Shown: positions 22,995 through 35,088 of the stretch, piece by piece
Layout of the letters: each line of letters begins with the position of its first letter
Position numbering within the stretch: the stretch's first letter is position 1
Assembly: GCF_910594005.1 (NCBI RefSeq)
Contig: NC_057832.1
Location: 97,475,152-97,539,151, forward strand
Length of the DNA: 64,000 nt
Direction: 5' to 3'
Origin: Cervus elaphus
Taxonomy: Eukaryota > Chordata > Mammalia > Artiodactyla > Cervidae
Notes under the pieces: generated by a model
The model's database searches: none
What the model was told of the DNA's origin: nothing
What the model saw: the letters and a program-made list of their open reading frames with translations, nothing else
Position numbers and translations under genes: made by a program

Positions 22995-24060
22995 TACTCC
23001 AACAGAATTGAAAATGCTTTTGAAGAAGTAATTCTCTTTTGAGGGTGAAGACCAAATTTGGTGGGGTGGGGGTACTCTAATGTGAAAATAATATCAGGGA
23101 AACTACATGTGGTTAAAATTCCCACTTTTGGGCAGTTACAACTCAAGAATCCATATCAACCAATCCTGTTCCTTGTATCAACACCGTTATGGGTTTTTAT
23201 TCTTCAACTAAAATCCATCTAAATTTTCCAGTTCCTCTTCCCACAGACAGGATCTCAAGAAGCTTTTTGTCATCTCTTAGCTGTTAACAACTCCAACTGC
23301 AAAAAGCCTCTAGTACATTTGATTTTCAGCCTAAAAGAACCCTGCGGCTTAGATGGACAACTCAAACAGTTTATTTCACTTTTGTCTGCTGAGGTGCTGT
23401 ATTTATTTGCTTTCTTACATCATGAAGAAGCCAGGTTATTTTTTTTCCTTTTTTTCTACTCCTCTACTCCATTCTCCCCTATTTAACAGTGTCTGTCAGC
23501 AGAAGAGCTACCAAGAGGCAGCTCAGCAAGTTAATCAGTGAGGGCCCCAGCGCCCAGGAACTGTTTGTTACAACAGCAAAGGGAATGAAGCATATATAAT
23601 GAAGCCTCCAAGCAACAGACTAATTAATACGTCTCTCTTCTTTGAAGAAAATGACCCAATATTGAACTCCAGTGAATTAGACAACATTTTAATTTACTAT
23701 CTGCTGAAAGGATGGCTACTTTATAAAATGCATCCCTATTTATTCATTCTCTGATACCACTAGTAGTCATTCAAATAGGACCCTCTGGCCAAGATCTTAA
23801 GAGAAACATTACTAGGACAAGTAGCTATTTAATATGTGCCACATACTCAGGCCTCTTGTTTCTGTCAAAGGAGACGCCATATTGACAGGCTCCTGTGCGT
23901 AGTGAACACACAGGCACTGTGAGGAACTTTTACATGTCGCTTCCTACTTCCCGGCCTCCACTTCTCCTCATGTTGCCTTTGGTAGAATGTTCGCAAAGAT
24001 TTGCCTTCCAGACAACAATTTAGAAAATAGGCAGACAATAAATACCCTCAGAAATAATAG
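22995..24060. other. Unique stretch, nothing recognised
   Basis: No repeat family or gene recognised. A 62-codon + frame at 23353-23541 is T-rich and not convincing. Confidence 0.45.
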
Positions 24061-24065
24061 GAGAG

Positions 24066-24230
24066 GGACTTCCCTGGCAGTCCAGAGGTTAAGACATCAC
24101 TTTCCATTTCAGGGGGTGTGGACGCAATCCCTGGTCAGGGAGCTAGGATCCCACAAGCCTCCTGGCCAAAAAACCAAAACATAAACAATATTGTAACAAA
24201 TTCAATGAAGACCTTAAAGTGGTCCAGATT
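24066..24230 (+). mobile_element. CHR-2-type tRNA SINE
   Basis: Begins GGGACTTCCCTGGCAGTCCA, passes the AATCCCTGGTCAGGGAGCTA and GGATCCCACAAGCCTCCTGG blocks and ends with ACAATATTGTAACAAATTCA. This is the cetartiodactyl CHR layout (tRNA-Glu-like head and its own tail), distinct from Bov-tA. Confidence 0.85.
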
Positions 24231-24699
24231 CTTTTTTTTAAATCTTTTAAAAAATTAAGTTCATAAAAAAGAAAAAGAAATAATGGATGAAATCTCCCCT
24301 GATAGTCAAACGGAAAACTGCTGAGGAATTAACCTAGAGCCAGCATGGCAAACTCCCAAGCCTCACTTTGTTGTCAGTCACAGGAATGTGAAAATCCTAA
24401 GACTTCTGAGGCTTTCCTCATCTGGGTACTAAGACCATAGAGGCAGATGGCCTTCAGTAAATTTTCTGGCTCAAAACCATTCTGCCAATAGTCAAGTGTT
24501 CTTTGTGTTTTATTCGCCAGATCTAGCAAATAAAAAATACAGGCTATCTACAACCCATGCAATACTTGGGACGTACCCTAAAAATCATTCATCACTTAGT
24601 TGGAATTCAAATTTAACTGAATGTCCTATATTTTGTCTAGCAATTCCCCTCCGCCTTCTGAGAAATGATACATAATACTACAATTTAACTTCCAGGCCT

Positions 24700-24895
24700 G
24701 AATTCTCATACAAATCCACCAGTTTCTCACTGTGGGTCTTGAGCTATTTATTTAATGTGTATACTTCCCCATCTGTAAAATGAAATAATAAAAATAAAAA
24801 CTTCCTTCTAGGGTTGTTGTGAAGAGTAACTCTAAAAATCTCTTGAGTGCTTAGCATAGTACTATGCAGCCACAAAATGCTTACTCTTATTATTG
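24700..24895 (+). mobile_element. MIR SINE, diverged
   Basis: Recognised by CACCAGTTTCTCACTGTGGG, CCCCATCTGTAAAATGAAAT, TAGGGTTGTTGTGAAGAGTA and GAGTGCTTAGCATAGTACTA. Confidence 0.75.
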
Positions 24896-24899
24896 TAGT

Positions 24900-25690
24900 T
24901 ACCTTATTATTATTGTTCACACTGAAAAAAATATTGTTGAAAGAGCAAACAGGTCAGTAAGCAAAGTCTAGATTTTATCAGAAAGGTAGAAAATGTCTTT
25001 GCTAAGCAAGGTGGAAGGAGAAGTCTGCGAATAAATTGAGAATCCTTAAATTACATTGTAGGATTTTCCTGTAATCCCTTAATAATAATTACTGTCAGAC
25101 TTCAGAATAAGGAATGCTTACCGAACTTCCTTGTGATGTTTTATACATTTCATTTTTCACTTCAGTTAGGAATAAAAGGCAGAAGAATTGGAGTGAAACA
25201 ACTGAGATAAGCCAAAAGAAAAATGAGGAAAAGGTATATATGTAAATTAAGAACATACTTATTACTAACCCTTCAATAAATGAATTGACATTGACCTCTA
25301 ATAAAATATTTCTGTGTAGAGACTGGTTGACAATCCCTTTCCAAGATTACCTATGCCTGGATAACAGCCAATATTTAAGCCTTTCTCTTGAAGGGTCCTA
25401 TCTGCCTCTTCCACCTTCATTTCCTCAAGAAGTCTCCTAAGAACCCATCAACAGCAATACAAAGGCTGGAAAATAACATTTTCCTCTTGGCTGGATGCAA
25501 AAACCAGAAGAGCAAAAAAGGTTCTCAATGAAAACTGTTTGAATCACTATCAACTCATTCTTTCTGCTGACTAGAGAGGTAAAAAAACACAAATAAGAGT
25601 AGCTCTCAGTCTCCAGTCACATCAACAGTATCCAAAGAACATTCCCTTTTCCCCAAGAGCCAGGATCAACACAAATGATTCATTTTCTTT
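24900..25690. other. Unique stretch, nothing recognised
   Basis: AT-rich, with ATT-rich patches near 24885-24935. No gene or repeat signature that I can support. Confidence 0.45.
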
Positions 25691-25707
25691 ATAACTAGTA
25701 GTCATAG

Positions 25708-25836
25708 TAGTAGTAGTAGTAGTCACTCAGTTGTATCCAGCTCTTTGCGACCCCACGGAATATGGCCTGCTAGGCTCCTCTGTCCATGGGATTCTCCAGG
25801 CAAGAATACTAGACTGGATTGCCATTCCCTTCTCCA
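25708..25836 (-). mobile_element. Truncated Bov SINE with a TAG-repeat tail
   Basis: Reverse-complement BovA body, 5'-truncated (it lacks the tRNA head), with a (TAG)n run where the 3' tail should be. Exact 15-base target-site duplications AACTAGTAGTCATAG lie at 25693-25707 and 25837-25851. The TAG repeat is in register with the end of the duplication. Confidence 0.93.
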
Positions 25837-25859
25837 AACTAGTAGTCATAGGTATCCAT

Positions 25860-26558
25860 AGTTGAGGGTGTTCCACAGACTCACATAAGTCCTTTTTTCA
25901 TATCTAGCCTCAAGAGATTAATTATTCCTGTCAGCTCAAGTCTGTCTTCCTGTTAAGAAATTCCAGTGGGGTTTTTTCCCTATTCAATCAGACAAACTCC
26001 AGATTCAAACACTTTAAGGAAATTTATTTCCCGCTTTACATTGCTGCCACGCCTAAAGAATATGTAGATCCCTGTAACGTTTTCCTCTTCTCCCTGTAAC
26101 TTCATCAATAAGAGACTAGTCTGACAGCTTTCTCAGTTTCGTAAGTACACACTGATATTTGCTGTGGAGGATTTTCCCAATGACTATAAGAGCTCTGTTC
26201 TAGTCAACCCATTCCCATCCCATTTTTAATAGCAGCTTTAAAAATGAACTAGATTTGGTCAGGCTGAGAGCTGAGTACATTAAAAGACAGCCTCTGCACA
26301 TGTATGTGTGACCTCTCAGCACAGAGGCCCACACTCACTCAATTTGGGGATATCAGTTACCTAAAAATGAATGGCCCTTTAAAGAAATGAGAACAAAGAT
26401 GTCCACATGAAAATATTTTATAAAACCTAAGTTCATCACCATAAAATTAGGGCTTTATTAGTATTATTTTGAGAAGAAATGGGAAGAAGTTATAAAAAAC
26501 CTCTGAGGTTTGAAAGTTTCCAAAGACGAAACATGATGAAGGAAAAATTATATTGTGG
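25860..26558. other. Unique stretch, nothing recognised
   Basis: No repeat family or gene recognised between the truncated SINE and the BovB complex. Confidence 0.45.
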
Positions 26559-26701
26559 TATTACAAAGACCCTACTCTACTACCTCAAAAATCTCAGATA
26601 TGCAGAGGATACCACTCTTATGGCAGAAAGAAAGATGAGAGGAAGAGCTGGCTTAAAACTCAACATTCAAAAAATGAAGATCATGGCATCTGGTCCCATC
26701 A

Positions 26702-28716
26702 ATTCAGTTCAGTTCAGTCGCTCAATCGTGTCCAACTCTTTGCAACCCCATTAACTGCAGCACGCCAGGCCTCCCTGTCCATCACCAACTCCCGGAGTTA
26801 ACCCAAACTCATGTCCATTGAGTCGGTGCTGCCATCCAACCATCTCATCCTCTGTCATCCCCTTCTCCTCCTGCCCTCAATCTTTCCCAGCATCAGGGTC
26901 TTTTCAAATGACTCAGCTCTTTGCATCAGGTGGCCAAAGTATTGGAGTTTCAGCTTCAGCATCAGTCCTTCCAATGAACACCCAGGACTGATCTCCTTTA
27001 GGATGGACTGGTTGGATCTCCTTGCAGTCCAAGGGACTCTCAAGAGTCTTCTCCAACACCACAGTTCAAAAGCATCAATTCTTCAGTGCTCAGCTTTCTT
27101 TATAGTCCAACTCTCACATGCATACATGACTACTGGAAAAACCATAGCCTTGACTAGATGGATCTTTGTTGGCAAAGTAGTGTCTCTGCTTTTTAATATG
27201 CTGTCTAGGTTGGTCATAACTTTCCTTCCAAGGAGTAAGTGTCTTTTAATTTCATGGCTGCAATCACCATCTGCAGTGATTTTGGAGGCCCCAAAAAATA
27301 AAGTCAGCCACTGTTTCCCCTGTTTCACCATCTATCTGCCATGAAGTGATGGGACCGGATGCCATGATCTTAGTTTTCTGAATGTTGAGCTTTAAGCCAA
27401 CTTTTTCACTCTCCTCTTTCACTTTCATCAAGAGGCTCTTTAGTTCCTCTTCACTTTCTGCCATAAGGGTGGTGTCATCTGCATATCTGAGGTTATTGAT
27501 ATTTCTCCTGGCAATCTTGATTCCAACTTGTGCTTCTTCCAGTGCAGCATCTCTCATAATGTACTCTGCATATAAGTTAAATAAGCAGGGTGACAATATA
27601 CAGCCATAACGTACTCCTTTTCCTATTTGGAACCAGTCTGTTGTTCCATGTCCAGTTCTAACTGTTGCTTCCTGACCAGCAAACGGATTTCTCAAGAGGC
27701 AGGTCAGTTGGTCTGGTATTCCCATCTCCTTCAGAATTTTCCACAGTTTATTGTGATCCACACAGCAAAAGGCTTTGGCGTAGTCAATAAAGCAGAAATA
27801 GATGTTTTTCTGGAACTCTCTTGCTTTTTTGATGATCCAGCGGATGCTGGCAATTTGATCTCTGGTTCCTCTGCCTTTTCTAAAACCAGCTTGAACATCT
27901 GGAAGTTCACAGTTCACATATTGCTGAAGCCTGGCTTGGAGAATTTTGAGCATTACTTTACTAGCGTGTGAGATGAGTGCAATTGTGCAGTAGTTTGAGC
28001 ATTCTTTGGCATTGCCTTTCTTTGGGATTAGAATGAAAACTGGCCTTTTCCAGTCCTGTGGACACTGCTGAATTTTCCAAATTTGCTGGCTATTGAGTGC
28101 AGCACTTTCACAGCATCATCTTTTAGGATTTGAAATAGTTCAACTAGAATTCCATCACCTACACTAGCTTTGTTCATAGTGATGCTTCCTAAGGCCCACT
28201 CGACTTCATATTCCAGGATGTCTGGCTCTAGGTGAGTGATCACACCATGATTATCTGGGTCATGAAGATCTTTTTTGTACAGTTCTTCTGTGTATTCTTG
28301 CCAACTCTTCTTAACATCTTCTGCTTCTGTTAGGTCCCTACCATTTCTGTCCTTTATTGAGCCCATCTTTGCATGAAATGTTCCCTTGGTATCTCTAATT
28401 TTCTTGACGAGATCTTTAGTCTTTCCCATTCTGTTGTTTTCCTCTGTTTCTTTGCGTTGATTGCTGAGGAAGGCTTTCTTATCTCTCCTTGCTATTCTCT
28501 GGAACTCTGCATTCAAATGGGTATATCTTTCCTTTTCTCCTTTGCTTTTCATTTCTCTTCATTTCACAGCTATTTGTAAGACCTCCTCAGACAGCCATTT
28601 TGCCTTTTTGCATTTCTTTTTCTTGGAGATGGTCTTGATCCCTGTCTCCTGTACAATGTCATGAACTTCTATCCATAGTTCATCAGGCACTCTGTCTATT
28701 AGATCTAGTCCCTTAA
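26702..28716 (-). mobile_element. Inner BovB LINE, antisense, 2.0 kb
   Basis: A 5'-truncated BovB in reverse orientation, from the 3' end (GTTCAGTTCAGTCGCTCAAT at 26706) to the start of the reverse-transcriptase region near 28716. Exact 14-base target-site duplications ATCTGGTCCCATCA at 26688-26701 and 28717-28730 define its ends and show that the outer BovB was already in place. Its 3' part forms inverted arms with the 3' part of the outer copy. Confidence 0.95.
26855..28552 (-). pseudogene. BovB ORF2 reverse-transcriptase remnant
   Basis: Two large open pieces remain: 28552-28028 (174 codons, the linker and early RT region) and 27953-27264 (229 codons). The second holds RT motif A (FIDYAKAF, where the usual following Asp is Cys), the RYGCILSPCLFNLY motif B, and motif C YADDTTLMAE intact. 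Frame changes near 28030-27955 and near 27290, and further stops in the C-terminal segments (27331-27083 and 27043-26855), disable it. The endonuclease part is missing through 5' truncation. Confidence 0.88.
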
Positions 28717-28734
28717 ATCTGGTCCCATCACTTC

Positions 28735-29211
28735 ATGCAAATAGATGGGGAAACAATGACAGACTTCATTTTCTTGGGCTCCAAAATCACTGCAGATGGT
28801 GACTGCAGCCATGAAATTAAAAGACACTTGCTCCTGGGAAGAAAAGCTATGACCAACCTAGACAGTGTATTAAAAATCAGAGACATTACTTTGCCAATAA
28901 AGGTCCATGTAGTCAAAGCTATGGCTTTTCCAGTAGTCATGTATGGATGTGAGAGCTGGACCATAAAGAAGACTGAGTGCCCAAGAATTGATGCTTTTGA
29001 ACTGTGGTGTTGGAGAAGATCCTTGAGAGTCCGCTGGACTGCAAGGAGATCAAACCAGTCAATCCTAGAAGAAATCAGTCCTGAATATTCATTGGAAGGA
29101 CTAACAATGAAACTGAGGCTCCAATACTTTGGCCACCTGATGCAAAGAGCCGACTCATTAGAAAAGACCCTGATGCTGGGAAAGACTGAATGTGAGAGGA
29201 GAAGGGGATGA
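28735..29211 (+). pseudogene. BovB ORF2 C-terminal fragment of the outer copy
   Basis: A 158-codon open stretch: DFIFLGSKITADGDC, HEIKRHLLLGRKAM, VVMYGCESWTIKK and LQYFGHLMQRADSLEKTL, which is the conserved C-terminal region of BovB ORF2. Its natural upstream part is separated by the inner BovB, and its left piece carries an internal deletion, so it is not functional. The ATG at 28735 is incidental. Confidence 0.85.
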
Positions 29212-29389
29212 CGGAGGACAAGATGGTTGGATGGCATCACTGACTCAATCAACATGAGTTTGAGCAAATTTTCCAGGAGATAGTGAAGGACAGTGATGCC
29301 TGGCGTGCTGCAGTCCACGGGGTCACAAAGAGTCAGGTATGACTGAGTGGCTGAACAACAACTCTATTACAATTATTGTATAGTCTGAG

Positions 29390-29750
29390 CCTCAGTTTCA
29401 TCTATAAAATGCAAATAACCATGCCAAACTCAGTTTGTTGAGGTTTTCCTGGTAGTTCAGAGGTAAAGAATCCATCTGCCAAGCAGGAGATGTGATTTTG
29501 ATCCCTGGGTTGGGAAGATCCCCTGGAGAAGAAAATTGCAACCCATTCCAGTACTCTTGCCTGGAGAATTCCATGGACAGAGAAGCCTAGTGACCTACAG
29601 TCCATTGGGCCGCAAAAGAATAGAACATGACTTAGCAACTACACAACAACTCAGTTTGTTGTTTGATTAAGCATAATAGTGTATATGAGACCACCAAGCA
29701 ATAGTGTCTGACAGTTAGTAGATGTTCAATAAATGCTAATTCCATCATAC
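29390..29750 (+). mobile_element. MIR SINE split by a Bov-tA
   Basis: Left part GAGCCTCAGTTTCATCTATA; right part AGTGTCTGACAGTTAGTAGA then TGTTCAATAAATGCTAATTC. The pieces are collinear in MIR and in the same orientation, with a Bov-tA between them. Confidence 0.8.
29441..29647 (+). mobile_element. Bov-tA SINE inside MIR
   Basis: Starts GGTTTTCCTGGTAGTTCAGA and ends at the GACTTAGCAACTACACAAC tail. Exact 14-base target-site duplications AACTCAGTTTGTTG at 29427-29440 and 29648-29661. Confidence 0.95.
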
Positions 29751-29759
29751 CCTTTTCAG

Positions 29760-31085
29760 CATTCCCTTTTGAAATGAAAATGTAATTGAAGAAGCCACAA
29801 TGTGACTTGTTATTATTTTCTAATGTTTTCTTTATCAGTCTGGAAGGAACATGAACAGGGAAAAACAAGCACATGGTAGGAAAGGATCAATAACTTGTGA
29901 TGAGGAGAGATGAATCTTCCTGTCAGAATTCACTACAGAACACACTAGAAGCAAAGTTTATTCTTAGGCCTAATTAAACTTACAAAGTTTATCTTCTCTT
30001 TTCCCTCAGAATGGAATTCTTCACCCAAGACAGAGTCTACTATTACTGTGAAAATGAATCATGAAGATAGATCTGGAAAAAGAAAAATCATCTAAGCAAT
30101 GGAGAACCCTCTAAAGAATGCATGCATCTTTCTCGACCCTGGGTGACAAATTACAGAATCAGAAGCACAGAGATGGGATCTCATATGAACACTTCTTAAA
30201 GGTTCTGTAGGTGACTGGTGCCCGACGAGGTTAGATTACCACACTGATGCAGTGCAAGCTTGTGCCTGGAAGGTAAGAGCTCTTAATCAGAGAGCTGAAC
30301 AAAATTAGTATGCACTGAAACAGTAGCTGAAATAAAGTCGAAAGCCTGTAATAGAAGAGCCTGTGACAAGTTCCCCCAGAGGATTAGATAACCATGGGAT
30401 CTCTTCCCTTAAAGAAAAAAAAAATCTACGTGGAAAAGAGTCTTGTCTATTGTATTAAGGTTTTTCCCTACCTGGCCCCACTCTCAACCTCATGCACTGA
30501 AATAGCAAGCAGTTAATGCATGACCCAGTTTATCTCATGAGGAAGTACATTCAGTAAAATTGTCCAGTGTCATCAAAACTGTATGGAATATACACCTAGA
30601 CTCAAAATTTACTTTGGCTCCTTAACAAGGTTCTGAAACACAGTGAAATTTAATGTGGGTAGGTGGAAGGAGAAAGCTGGTAGACGAAAGAAGAGGGCAG
30701 TGAGTTTGTCAGAGAAACCCCGAGAAAAGACTTTGAAGGAGAGTGAAGGTTGTTAGCTCTAATTCATAGGGACCTGGGAATCCACAGAGCTCTAAAGACT
30801 GGCTTGGTGTAGTATTTAATCGAGAGGAAAATGCCATGAAAAGAGGCAGGAAGGACAGACTACAGGAGATGGTGCCAAATGCTGGAAGAAGGAAAACTAC
30901 AATTGATCAGGCCAGAGATGGAAAGTCCCTGAGCTAAAGCTCTGTCAGGGGCCTGGGAATGAGGGGAAGATGGCATGTTAGAGGCAAATTATGACAAAAG
31001 TTAACCTAAAATCATTTAAAGACTAGTTTTGATTCCTTAATTGAGAGATGAGAACATTGTCCTGGGATTGGGTGAAAATCATAGA
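29760..31085. other. Unique stretch, nothing recognised
   Basis: Contains AG-rich sequence near 30640-30960 but no repeat family or gene I can support. Confidence 0.45.
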
Positions 31086-31089
31086 AAGT

Positions 31090-31290
31090 TTGTTGTTCAG
31101 CCAGTAAGTCATGACCAACTCTTTGCAACCCCATGAACTGCAGCACACCAGGCTTCCCTGTCCTCCACTATCTCCTGGAGTTTGCTCAAATTCATGTCCA
31201 TTGAGTCGGGGATGCTATCTTACCTTCTCATCTTCTGCCATCCCCTTCTCCCTTTGCCTTCTATCTTTCCCAGCATCACGGTCTTGAAAC
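31090..31290 (-). mobile_element. BovB LINE 3' fragment
   Basis: Reverse-complement BovB 3' end: TTGTTGTTCAGCCAGTAAGT, CATGAACTGCAGCACACCAG, CATTGAGTCGGGGATGCTAT, TATCTTTCCCAGCATCACGG. 5'-truncated. Confidence 0.92.
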
Positions 31291-31584
31291 TTTATCTTCA
31301 TTATGCTCCACTCAAACCAACGAACATAGGACCCAAATTTTGTAGGGAAATGGTACACTTTCTGCAGTTGAAAGATTTCCAGCATAAGGGAAGAACTTAG
31401 TTCACTTACTTACAGTCATTATCAGTCCGTGTCTTTTTCCTCTACAGAACTCTAAACTTCTTATGGCCTTTGCATCTTTCTTGGTGCCTAGTGAAATGCC
31501 TGCCTAGAATATCTTGAATTTAATTTGATTATAAATCATAATTTTATCAGAAGCCATCTGGTCTGAGTTAAGTCATATAAAACT

Positions 31585-31785
31585 AGGTTGAAACAGCTTC
31601 ATCACTTATTAGCTGAATGATACTGAGTAAATTAATTATACTCTAAACTCAGCTTTCTCATCTATAAAATCCAATTATTGAAAAGATTAAAAGAGATAAT
31701 ATGTATAAAGTACTTACCACAGTGCCTAGCAAATTACAAGCATTTAACAAATGCTAGTTCCCACTATTTTTATCATTGAGCTCTT
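31585..31785 (+). mobile_element. MIR SINE
   Basis: TCATCACTTATTAGCTGAAT, AGCTTTCTCATCTATAAAAT, AAAGATTAAAAGAGATAATA, CACAGTGCCTAGCAAATTAC and the CATTTAACAAATGCTAG tail. Confidence 0.85.
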
Positions 31786-31789
31786 TATT

Positions 31790-33890
31790 TTTGCTTCTCA
31801 CACACACAATCCATGGTATCAAGTTCCACATACATCAGTTAGCCAGAAACCCAAGTAAATCAATGAATAAGAAAAGAACACTAATCAATCTTCCAATTTT
31901 TCTATTTTGACAAGATCCTGGCAACTGGGAGTGAGGGGGAAAAATATCTGCTGCAAAGATGCATCACTCTATTATCAAAACAGAGTCAGATGATGTCACA
32001 GTTAACAGAAGTCTTTACAAATGAAGATGATTCTACTAATAATATTAAATACATTGCTATTTCCAACCTTCTACAAAGACTCAAGCAAAAAAAAAAAGGG
32101 AAAATACTCCCCAGAAAAACAATTGAGACATCTTGGCTTTTTTGAAGAAATGTAGAAAACAGAAAACACAGCTTTAGTTGTCAAAAAGCAGACAATGTTT
32201 GATCAGAACCAGAAAGAAAATTAATAAACTAATTAATAACATTCATCTGGCCCAAAGACAACACTGTTCTTAGAATGTTTGCTTATCATTAAAAACAAAA
32301 TTATTTGATAGTTTAAGAAGTTATGCATTCAGAGAAGATGACTAGGGAGAACTGGAAGCAATCATCTTAATATATTTTGAGCAGACTCAAGAAATTATTG
32401 GAACCTTAGACTGAGACCTAGATTTGGCTGTGTTCTAGACCCAAAAAGTTATCTGTGCATGATATTTCTCAGATACATATTTAGAAAGGAATGAATTGAA
32501 CTGAAATATGCAAATGGCATCAGGCTATGTCACTTCTGAGGAAATGTTAAAACCCAAACTATTACTATTTTGAAAATAGCACCATTTAATTTTCTTCTTT
32601 ATCTGCCTCTCCCACTTTCTATATGTATCGAGGGATATTCCGGATCTACCCCACCAAAACTGGTTTAGCAATACTTAAAATTCAGCAAAGAACACTCCCA
32701 CCCCCAGGATATACCTTCTTCATCATTATGGATGACTGGCATATAAAAAAATATGATGCCTAGAATTGGGGTCAGTTCTTCTCTTGCAAATATTCACACA
32801 TCAAACAATTCTCCTTCCTCATTTTCATAAAGACTATTCTGACCATATTATCATAGCTAAAGGACAAAGCATATCGCTCTCAAAACTCAATTGATCTTAG
32901 TTATCTAAGTCTTACTCTGCAGAAGATAATGGAAATTCTTTCTGTGTAAAAGGGTTAAGCTTAGAGGGAAAAAAGTGAAAGATTTTCTGGTTCATTCTAA
33001 ATAGGCTTTGGAGAAAGAATCGCTATGTGCAAAACACCTCACCTCCCGCATTTCATTGATCAAAGCGTTTTGTAAAACAAGCAAATGCAGAATTTTGAGA
33101 GGCATTTCAAGGCTTGTCTTTGGGAAGTTAATTCCCTTTGCTAATTTATCATTGATTTCCATTGTCTTTTCCTCTCTTATGCCATCACCGTGTATAAGAG
33201 AATATAACAAGATTCTCATTTGTCTAAAACTTAGCTTGAATTGTTGACAAGGTGGATACTCACGGGGGCTGTACAGGGTAGGATGTGTGCATTCATTCAG
33301 ATCCTACTAACACCACGGCATCTCTCCTATGTGCCAGGCTCAGGTTAAGGAGGCTGGCTCTGGCACCGCCCCTGCCTCTGAACACCACACAGCAGGTGCT
33401 TCCTGACATGTTTCGGACTCTGCAAATCCCAAGATAGATACTTTAGAATGTTCTGCTCACAAGCTGTCTATCAGAAAGCACATTAATAGGGTCCCAGGAG
33501 CCTACAGGAAAGCACTGTTCCCAGGCTGGTACTTCCTTGCTACGTGTCCTTTTTGCTTGGACATCCGCTGGTTGGGCACAGTAGACCCCTGCTCCCCCAT
33601 CAGAGGAGGATCGCCCCACTCTGCTATAGCTCCTCATTCATCCATTCTGGGTTTAAAGATTCTTCCAGATCCACTACAGAGGAATTTAACTCCCTAAAGG
33701 CCCCAACTATAAATAGGAAAGCTTTCTTGCTGATACCACGTACCCCTCTCCCCCTTCCCCAGTTCTTATACTCAACACCCCTTCCTCCTCCAAATTCTAC
33801 AGGCTCAAAGTAGGAATAATATAGTTCACTTATAAAATACTATTTCTGATTATACAAAAATATCTGTCCTGATCAGAGTGCTTTTCAGCC
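31790..33890. other. Unique stretch, nothing firm
   Basis: Two kilobases without a recognised repeat or gene. A 75-codon minus-strand frame at 32992-33219 reads as a plausible protein but has no recognised relative, splice framework or promoter. The segment 33290-33420 may contain a decayed L2 in reverse (CTCCTATGTGCCAGGCTCAG). Confidence 0.4.
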
Positions 33891-33899
33891 TTATAATAA

Positions 33900-34130
33900 T
33901 AAGAAGAAGAACACTAATATCTACAGACTTACCATATGTTTGGTAATGGATACATTTTCTCCCCTAAACAACCTTACAAGGCAGGTACCAGGGTCAGGAA
34001 AATTAAGGTTTGCATAGATTAAGTGACTTGGCCAAGGTCAAATAGCAAGGGATAAGAGACAATAATCAAACCAGGTCTGTTCAGTTGCCAAAGCCCAGCT
34101 TTCAACATGTTCCCACGCTGCTTCATAAGG
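33900..34130 (-). mobile_element. MIR-family SINE, reverse
   Basis: AACCTTACAAGGCAGGTACC, TTAAGTGACTTGGCCAAGGT and CAAATAGCAAGGGATAAGAG read as a MIR in reverse orientation with a CCAAAGCCCAGCTTTCAACA end. Confidence 0.7.
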
Positions 34131-34139
34131 TCAAAATGT

Positions 34140-34790
34140 GGGACACAAAGCAAAAATAAGATTACAGCACTAGGTATTTGTTGAATACAAATCGCTTCTT
34201 TTCAAGCTTTTCAGAAAACAAACTGAACGAAATATTTTATTCCAAGGAAAGACTGACACTGTAGAATAGCAAAAGTAGCCTAAACTTTTGATTTGTACTT
34301 CTGTGAGTAAAACTTACAGTAGTTTATGTTTAAATGAATGCTGGGAATGGACTAGAATAGAATGTACCTTAATTGATTTATGGATACTGTGTTTCTTAAT
34401 AACTCACAGTTAGCAATTTCCAATTTTAACCAATCCCCTTCAATAAGAGCTTTCTCAAAACACTTAACATCATTTTCTTTGAATACCTGTGGTTAGAGCA
34501 AATGTTGCCCACCACGATAACCTGATCAGCTAAGCCTACAGAAAGTGTTTCACTCCTCCTGCCCACGTATTTGGTCAGCCCAGTGGTTTGCCCTGTAGGT
34601 CAGATTGTTCCTGTGTACTCTCCGCCTCCACTGAGTTTTATGCTCCATATTCAAGATGGTTATATTGTCCAGTGACTTCAATCCTATAGTCATTTCCCCA
34701 TTCGTGAAAACTGTAAACATCTTTGACCTTGACTTATCTTCTAATATATCACTTTCTAACCTTTGTAAACATACATATACAATTACATAT
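34140..34790. other. Unique stretch, nothing recognised
   Basis: No repeat family or gene recognised. Confidence 0.45.
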
Positions 34791-34807
34791 GTCTATGTGA
34801 ATAACTT

Positions 34808-35088
34808 GGAGAAGACAATGGCACCCCACTCCAGTACTCTTGCCTAGAAAATCCCATGGATGGAGGAGCCTGGTAGGCTGCGGTCCATGGGGTCCCAAAG
34901 AGTCGGACACGACTGAGCAACTTCACTTTCACTTTTCACTTTCATGCATTGGAGAAGGAAATGGCAACCCACTCCAGTGTTCTTGCCTGGAGAATCCCAG
35001 GGACGGGGGAACCTGGTGGGCTGCACCAGGACCCTATGTCTATGGGGTCACACAGAGTTGGACACGACTGAAGTGACTTAGCAGCAGC
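34808..35088 (+). mobile_element. BOV-A2 dimeric SINE, full length
   Basis: Two BovA units in tandem joined by the linker CACTTTCACTTTTCACTTTC, ending in GACTTAGCAGCAGC. The first unit starts GGAGAAGACAATGGCACCCC and the second GGAGAAGGAAATGGCAACCC. Exact 13-base target-site duplications ATGTGAATAACTT at 34795-34807 and 35089-35101. The second unit has a small insertion near 35023-35037 relative to the usual text. Confidence 0.96.

Larger units (their letters stand above)
26567..29364 (+). mobile_element. Outer BovB LINE, split by an antisense BovB
   Basis: The left piece (about 26572-26701) encodes a shortened reverse-transcriptase segment (RYAEDTTLMAE, LKLNIQKMKIMASGP) and stops at ATCTGGTCCCATCA. 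The right piece resumes from the second copy of that word at 28717-28730 and runs through the ORF2 C terminus to the BovB 3' end near 29361. The 8-mer TATTACAA at 26559-26566 and 29365-29372 may be the outer target-site duplication. Confidence 0.9.

Noticed and set aside
26811..27971. Open frames of 75-177 codons on the + strand across the BovB complex
   Set aside because: They are antisense shadows of the minus-strand BovB ORF2; the coding sense is shown by YADDTTLMAE on the minus strand.
28461..28664. Small + strand frames around 28.4-28.7 kb as genes
   Set aside because: They lie antisense to the inner BovB reverse-transcriptase region.
28728..29318. 196-codon minus-strand frame
   Set aside because: Antisense of the outer BovB ORF2 C-terminal region on +, which carries the recognised protein text.
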